From positions 1 to 8,759 of the forward strand of contig JAAZFF010000328.1 in assembly GCA_012511845.1 (NCBI GenBank): a stretch of 8,759 bases of DNA, in the 5' to 3' direction. The DNA comes from Lentisphaerota bacterium (GTDB lineage Bacteria > Verrucomicrobiota > Kiritimatiellia > RFP12 > UBA3636). Positions 6,274 to 8,759 of this stretch are shown here, in pieces. Position numbers and translations under genes: made by a program. The number at the start of each line of letters is the position of its first letter. Position 1 is the stretch's first letter. The notes below the pieces were generated by a model. The model saw nothing but the letters and a program-made list of their open reading frames with translations. It searched no databases and was not told the origin of the DNA.

Positions 6274-7025
6274 TTTCCTGCCTCCATCTGCTTGTTGATA
6301 TCTTCGGATTTTTTGTCCTTGAGGACATGCAGGAAAATACGCTCCAGATTGCTTTTCCCGTCACCTGCGATTTCTGTTACGGGGCCGTCATAAACGCTGC
6401 TGCCTTCTTTCAGGATAGCAACCCGGTCACATATCAACTCTGCCTCAGAAAGCTCATGCGATGAAAAAAATACTGTTTTCCCACGTTTTTTAAGCTTGAG
6501 GATCAAATCCCGGAAATGGATTTTCGCCAGGGGGTCAAGACCGGTAAATGGTTCGTCAAGGATGAACAGGTCCGGATCATGCAGCAGTGCCTGGGCGATT
6601 CCTACACGCTGCAACATTCCTTTCGAAAATGTTTTCAACGTTTTTTTTCCTGTATTTTCGAGTCCGACTTCAACAAGCAGTTCTTCTGTTCTTGTTTTAA
6701 TTGTTTTTTTATCCATCCCGCAGAGTTCACCGTAAAATGCAATAAGCTCATGTGCTTTCAAAAATGGATAATAGTAGGCGGTTTCGGGCATGAAACCAAT
6801 CCGTTTTTTTGTTGATATATCATGAGCGTCTTTACCAAAAAGGCTCAACTTCCCGTCGTCCGGCTTAATCAAGCCGAGAAGCATTTTTATAGTCGTCGTT
6901 TTGCCTGCCCCGTTTGTTCCGAGGAAACCAAAGATTTCCCCTCCGGTGACTTTCAGGGACAGGTTGTTGACGGCATGTACATTGTTGAAAGATTTTCGTA
7001 TATTTTCTAATTCTATAGGATGCAT
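6270..7025 (-). CDS. ABC transporter ATP-binding protein (ABC-2 export type)
   Basis: A 251-aa nucleotide-binding subunit that powers the adjacent permease on the cytoplasmic side. Walker A GTNGAGKT (36-43), signature FSKGMLQR (133-140), Walker B LFILDEP (153-159) with catalytic E158, D-loop around GLD (162-164) and H-loop SSHE (H190) are all present, so the ATPase should be active. The Q-loop Gln is replaced by Glu in GFMPE (77-81), as is common in this NatA/NosF-like branch. A GTG at 7046 would add seven residues but has no Shine-Dalgarno; the ATG at 7025 follows AGG with 7 nt spacing and begins directly at the family's usual N-terminus (IELENIRKSF). It is first in a three-gene operon and divergent from the GH4 gene. 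The short C-terminal tail (about 225-251) is Lys-rich and lacks a recognisable extra domain. Confidence 0.95.
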   Translation of the reverse strand: MHPIELENIRKSFNNVHAVNNLSLKVTGGEIFGFLGTNGAGKTTTIKMLLGLIKPDDGKLSLFGKDAHDISTKKRIGFMPETAYYYPFLKAHELIAFYGELCGMDKKTIKTRTEELLVEVGLENTGKKTLKTFSKGMLQRVGIAQALLHDPDLFILDEPFTGLDPLAKIHFRDLILKLKKRGKTVFFSSHELSEAELICDRVAILKEGSSVYDGPVTEIAGDGKSNLERIFLHVLKDKKSEDINKQMEAGK

Positions 7026-7059
7026 TTTTATACCTGTATTGTACACAGTTTGGAGTGGT

Positions 7060-7089
7060 ATTTTATTAAATATTGTCTATGAATGTAAA
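7060..7089 (-). promoter_or_regulatory. Putative promoter of the ABC/TPR operon
   Basis: On the minus strand, TTTACA (7089-7084), an 18-nt spacer, then TAAAAT (7065-7060). The predicted start near 7053 gives a leader of about 28 nt to the ATG at 7025. It faces away from the GH4 promoter, whose -35 begins only about 20 bp further on. Confidence 0.45.
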
Positions 7090-7109
7090 GAAAAATGGTT
7101 TTTTCAGCG

Positions 7110-7138
7110 TTGATATCTGTCGAACAGTCTGCTATTAT
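7110..7138 (+). promoter_or_regulatory. Putative promoter of the GH4 glycosidase gene
   Basis: TTGATA (7110-7115), a 17-nt spacer, then TATTAT (7133-7138): a 5/6 and a 5/6 match to the sigma70 consensus. The predicted start near 7145 leaves an A/T-rich leader of about 90 nt before the ATG at 7237. The spacer contains a short inverted repeat, CTGT-CGA-ACAG (7117-7127), which could be an operator half-core but is too short to be convincing. A TATAAA at 7213-7218 has no matching -35. Confidence 0.5.
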
Positions 7139-7236
7139 CCGTTGGTGTTCAGGTTTTAAAGTATCTCTATTTAGCAAGAAGAGCTGTTTAAAGATAAGAG
7201 TCACAGTTTTGTTATAAAAATACAGGATAAAATATC

Positions 7237-8592
7237 ATGCCGAAAAAAATTGTGTTTATTGGTGCCGGAAGTCATTCTTTTACGCGTACGCTGGTGAGGG
7301 ATTTGCTTACTTTTCCATTGTTGAACGATGCAGAGATAGCGCTTGTGGATATAAACAAAGAAAAGCTTGATGCTGCAGTTGCTGTATGCAAACGGATTAT
7401 TTCTGCGGGCGGGTATGGTGCTACCGTTACGGCAACGACAGACAGGCGTAAAGCCCTTGGCGGAGCAGACGCTGTATTGACAACAATCCTTTGCGGAGAT
7501 GTAGACCACTGGAAGCACGATATCCTTATCCCGAAGAAGTTCGGAGTCGACACCAATGTTGGTGACACAAGGAGTGTATCAGGAATTTTCCGTGCATTGC
7601 GCACTATTCCGGAAATGCTTGCCATTTGCCGGGATATTGAAGAGCTTTGCCCGCAGGCACTGCTTCTGAACTACACAAACCCCATGGCAATGCTTTGCCA
7701 GGCAATGCTTAAGACTACGAAAGTAAACGTCACAGGTCTTTGCCACAGCGTTCAGGGAACTGCCGCCATGCTTGCCGGATGGGCGGGTGTACCTTTTGGG
7801 GAACTTGACTATCTTTGCGCGGCCATAAATCATCTTTCATGGTATTTGAAGCTGGAGCACAAGGGAGAAGATATTTATCCGATATTGCGCAATAAGGTCA
7901 GAAAAAATAAACGCATTTACAATGAAGAGCAAGTACGCAACGAATTGTTTATTGCCTTTGATTATTATGTGACTGAATCAAGTGGGCATAATTCTGAATA
8001 TAACTGGTGGTTTAGAAAACGCGAAGACTTGATTGAGAAGTACTGTACCCATGGTACCGGATGGAATCCGGGCGAATATGCCTATATAGTAAAGGGAGCC
8101 CTTGGTCATAAAAAACATTGGAAAAAAGGGATTGATGAATGGCTCAAGTCTCCCGATTGGGATGATCCTGACAAGCTTGAGAAAAAATTGAAGCGTGGAG
8201 AGGAGTATGCATCGCCTATTATCAACGCATGGGTGGGGGGCGATATCTTTAAATATAACGGGAATGTGCTTAATACCGGTAATCTTGTTGAGAATCTGCC
8301 GTCCGATTGCTGTGTGGAAGTTCCTGTTCTTGCAGGCAGACGTTTCGTTCAACCGATGCATGTCGGCTCTTTGCCGGCGCAGGTTGCACCTCTGACTTCA
8401 CTGCAGGCTCAAGTAGAAACCATGGCGGTAGATGCTGCTCTTACAGGAGATGCACGCCTCGTTTATCAGGCTATATGCAACGATCCGCTTTCTGCAGCAA
8501 AATTGAGCCTGGATGAGATTCGCCGCATGGTCAAGGCCATGTTCAGAAAAAATAAAAATTTCCTGCCGACGTTTACCAGCCTGGATTTCTAG
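7237..8592 (+). CDS. Glycoside hydrolase family 4, probable alpha-galactosidase (MelA-like)
   Basis: A 451-aa cytoplasmic enzyme that cleaves alpha-glycosides by the GH4 redox-elimination mechanism, needing NAD+ and a divalent metal. The N-terminal Rossmann fold has GAGSHSFT (9-16) and the ribose-binding Asp in LVDIN (D38). NYTNP (145-149) is the GH4 substrate/cofactor motif. The metal ligands are Cys169 in GLCHSV and His199 in INHLSWYLKLE. CHSV at this place is associated with alpha-galactosidases, whereas CHEV and CHGx mark alpha-glucosidases and alpha-glucuronidases. TESSGHNSEYN (246-256) is also typical of the MelA/AglA group. Length is normal. AGGA (7224-7227) lies 9 nt before the ATG. 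No transporter, regulator or second glycosidase adjoins it in the window, so the substrate route is unknown. In place of the more common GDTLG.GG loop it reads GDTRSVSG (109-116). Confidence 0.9.
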   Translation: MPKKIVFIGAGSHSFTRTLVRDLLTFPLLNDAEIALVDINKEKLDAAVAVCKRIISAGGYGATVTATTDRRKALGGADAVLTTILCGDVDHWKHDILIPKKFGVDTNVGDTRSVSGIFRALRTIPEMLAICRDIEELCPQALLLNYTNPMAMLCQAMLKTTKVNVTGLCHSVQGTAAMLAGWAGVPFGELDYLCAAINHLSWYLKLEHKGEDIYPILRNKVRKNKRIYNEEQVRNELFIAFDYYVTESSGHNSEYNWWFRKREDLIEKYCTHGTGWNPGEYAYIVKGALGHKKHWKKGIDEWLKSPDWDDPDKLEKKLKRGEEYASPIINAWVGGDIFKYNGNVLNTGNLVENLPSDCCVEVPVLAGRRFVQPMHVGSLPAQVAPLTSLQAQVETMAVDAALTGDARLVYQAICNDPLSAAKLSLDEIRRMVKAMFRKNKNFLPTFTSLDF

Positions 8593-8606
8593 TTTGATCG
8601 TCGGGT

Positions 8607-8631
8607 CAGTGGACAGTGGTTAGTGGGCAGT
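8607..8631 (+). repeat. Imperfect heptanucleotide tandem repeat (copy 2)
   Basis: Three 7-nt units of form YAGTGGN (CAGTGGA, then CAGTGGT, then TAGTGGG) followed by CAGT. It begins 14 bp after the GH4 stop codon. Same architecture as the minus-strand element at 4591-4615. Short heptanucleotide arrays of this kind are known in intergenic DNA of some bacteria, the heptad repeats of filamentous cyanobacteria being the classic case; whether these are related is not known. Confidence 0.6.
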
Positions 8632-8636
8632 TTCTA

Positions 8637-8684
8637 AGCAGGCGCACCCGGCAATCACTCAGCAGGCAAAACCCGAGCAGGCGC
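8637..8684 (+). repeat. Three dispersed copies of AGCAGGC
   Basis: AGCAGGC occurs at 8637, 8661 and 8676 (the first and third extend to AGCAGGCGC) within 48 bp, with irregular spacing of 24 and 15. It directly follows the heptad array. A related AGCAGGT lies at 4562-4568 just after the exonuclease stop. It is probably degenerate repeat DNA; too irregular to be a CRISPR. Confidence 0.4.
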
Positions 8685-8759
8685 TCAGGGGTCCCAGTGC
8701 TCATCAACCACACATCATCCACGGCGGTTCGCGGGGACGCTCACCCTCCATTACGTAAG

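Larger units (their letters stand above)
8593..8759. other. Non-coding, GC-richer tail after the GH4 gene
   Basis: No credible gene is visible on either strand up to the window edge. The DNA is visibly richer in G+C than the genes to its left and contains the repeats above. Its last ~45 bp, read on the minus strand, contain GGAGGGTGAGCG followed by TCCCCGCGAACC. This would encode EGERPREP if translated, in a 15-codon frame that stops; it looks like a dispersed intergenic repeat and not a gene start. No hairpin plus T-run terminator is present for the GH4 gene. Confidence 0.45.

Noticed and set aside
4641..7025. Operon as a nos (nitrous oxide reductase maturation) locus
   Set aside because: The ATPase and permease resemble NosF/NosY, but no NosZ, NosD, NosL or NosR is present and the third gene is a TPR protein.
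7026..7046. GTG start at 7046 for the ABC ATPase
   Set aside because: There is no ribosome binding site before it, and the family N-terminus begins after the ATG at 7025, which has AGG at 7 nt.
8637..8684. AGCAGGC copies as a CRISPR array
   Set aside because: The repeats are 7-9 nt with irregular spacing (24 and 15 nt) and no cas genes are near.

Overview
The window looks like chromosomal DNA from a Gram-negative (outer-membrane) bacterium of moderate GC content. The evidence is a full-length BamA-type Omp85 protein, an AsmA-like envelope protein and Shine-Dalgarno-led genes with sigma70-like promoters. The flavour of the TPR protein, the 188-residue membrane protein and the GH4 enzyme recalls the PVC group (Lentisphaerota / Kiritimatiellota / Verrucomicrobiota). 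That placement is an impression from family resemblance, not a proof.

Layout. (1) Positions 1-3792, minus strand, form an envelope-biogenesis cluster. In transcription order it holds bamA (start reassigned to 3792), a six-helix membrane protein of unknown function 14 bp downstream, and the N-terminal 254 residues of an AsmA-like protein that runs off the left edge. The AsmA-like gene has no stop within the window and has its own Shine-Dalgarno and a possible promoter. (2) Divergent from bamA, at 3991-4560 on the plus strand, is a single DEDDh 3'-5' exonuclease. The two genes share an intergenic region with back-to-back promoters, and a 17-bp palindrome sits inside the exonuclease promoter. 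(3) Positions 4641-7025, minus strand, hold a tight three-gene operon: ABC ATPase, ABC-2 type permease (ATGA overlap) and a membrane-anchored TPR protein with a histidine-rich linker. (4) Divergent from that operon is a GH4 NAD- and metal-dependent glycosidase, 7237-8592 on the plus strand, best called an alpha-galactosidase from its CHSV motif. (5) The last ~165 bp are non-coding, visibly GC-richer and repeat-like.

How it fits together. The left cluster serves outer-membrane protein and lipid assembly. The ABC/TPR operon is probably one export or envelope-maintenance machine whose third component projects a His-rich, TPR-containing domain out of the cytoplasm. The GH4 enzyme is a stand-alone cytoplasmic sugar-processing gene, with no sugar transporter or regulator next to it inside the window.

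The most interesting points are the ABC-2/His-rich TPR operon, the uncharacterised membrane protein downstream of bamA, and a pair of short heptanucleotide-repeat elements that lie in opposite orientation just downstream of two stop codons (4591-4615 and 8607-8631). I see no tRNA, rRNA, CRISPR array, transposase, integrase or phage gene.
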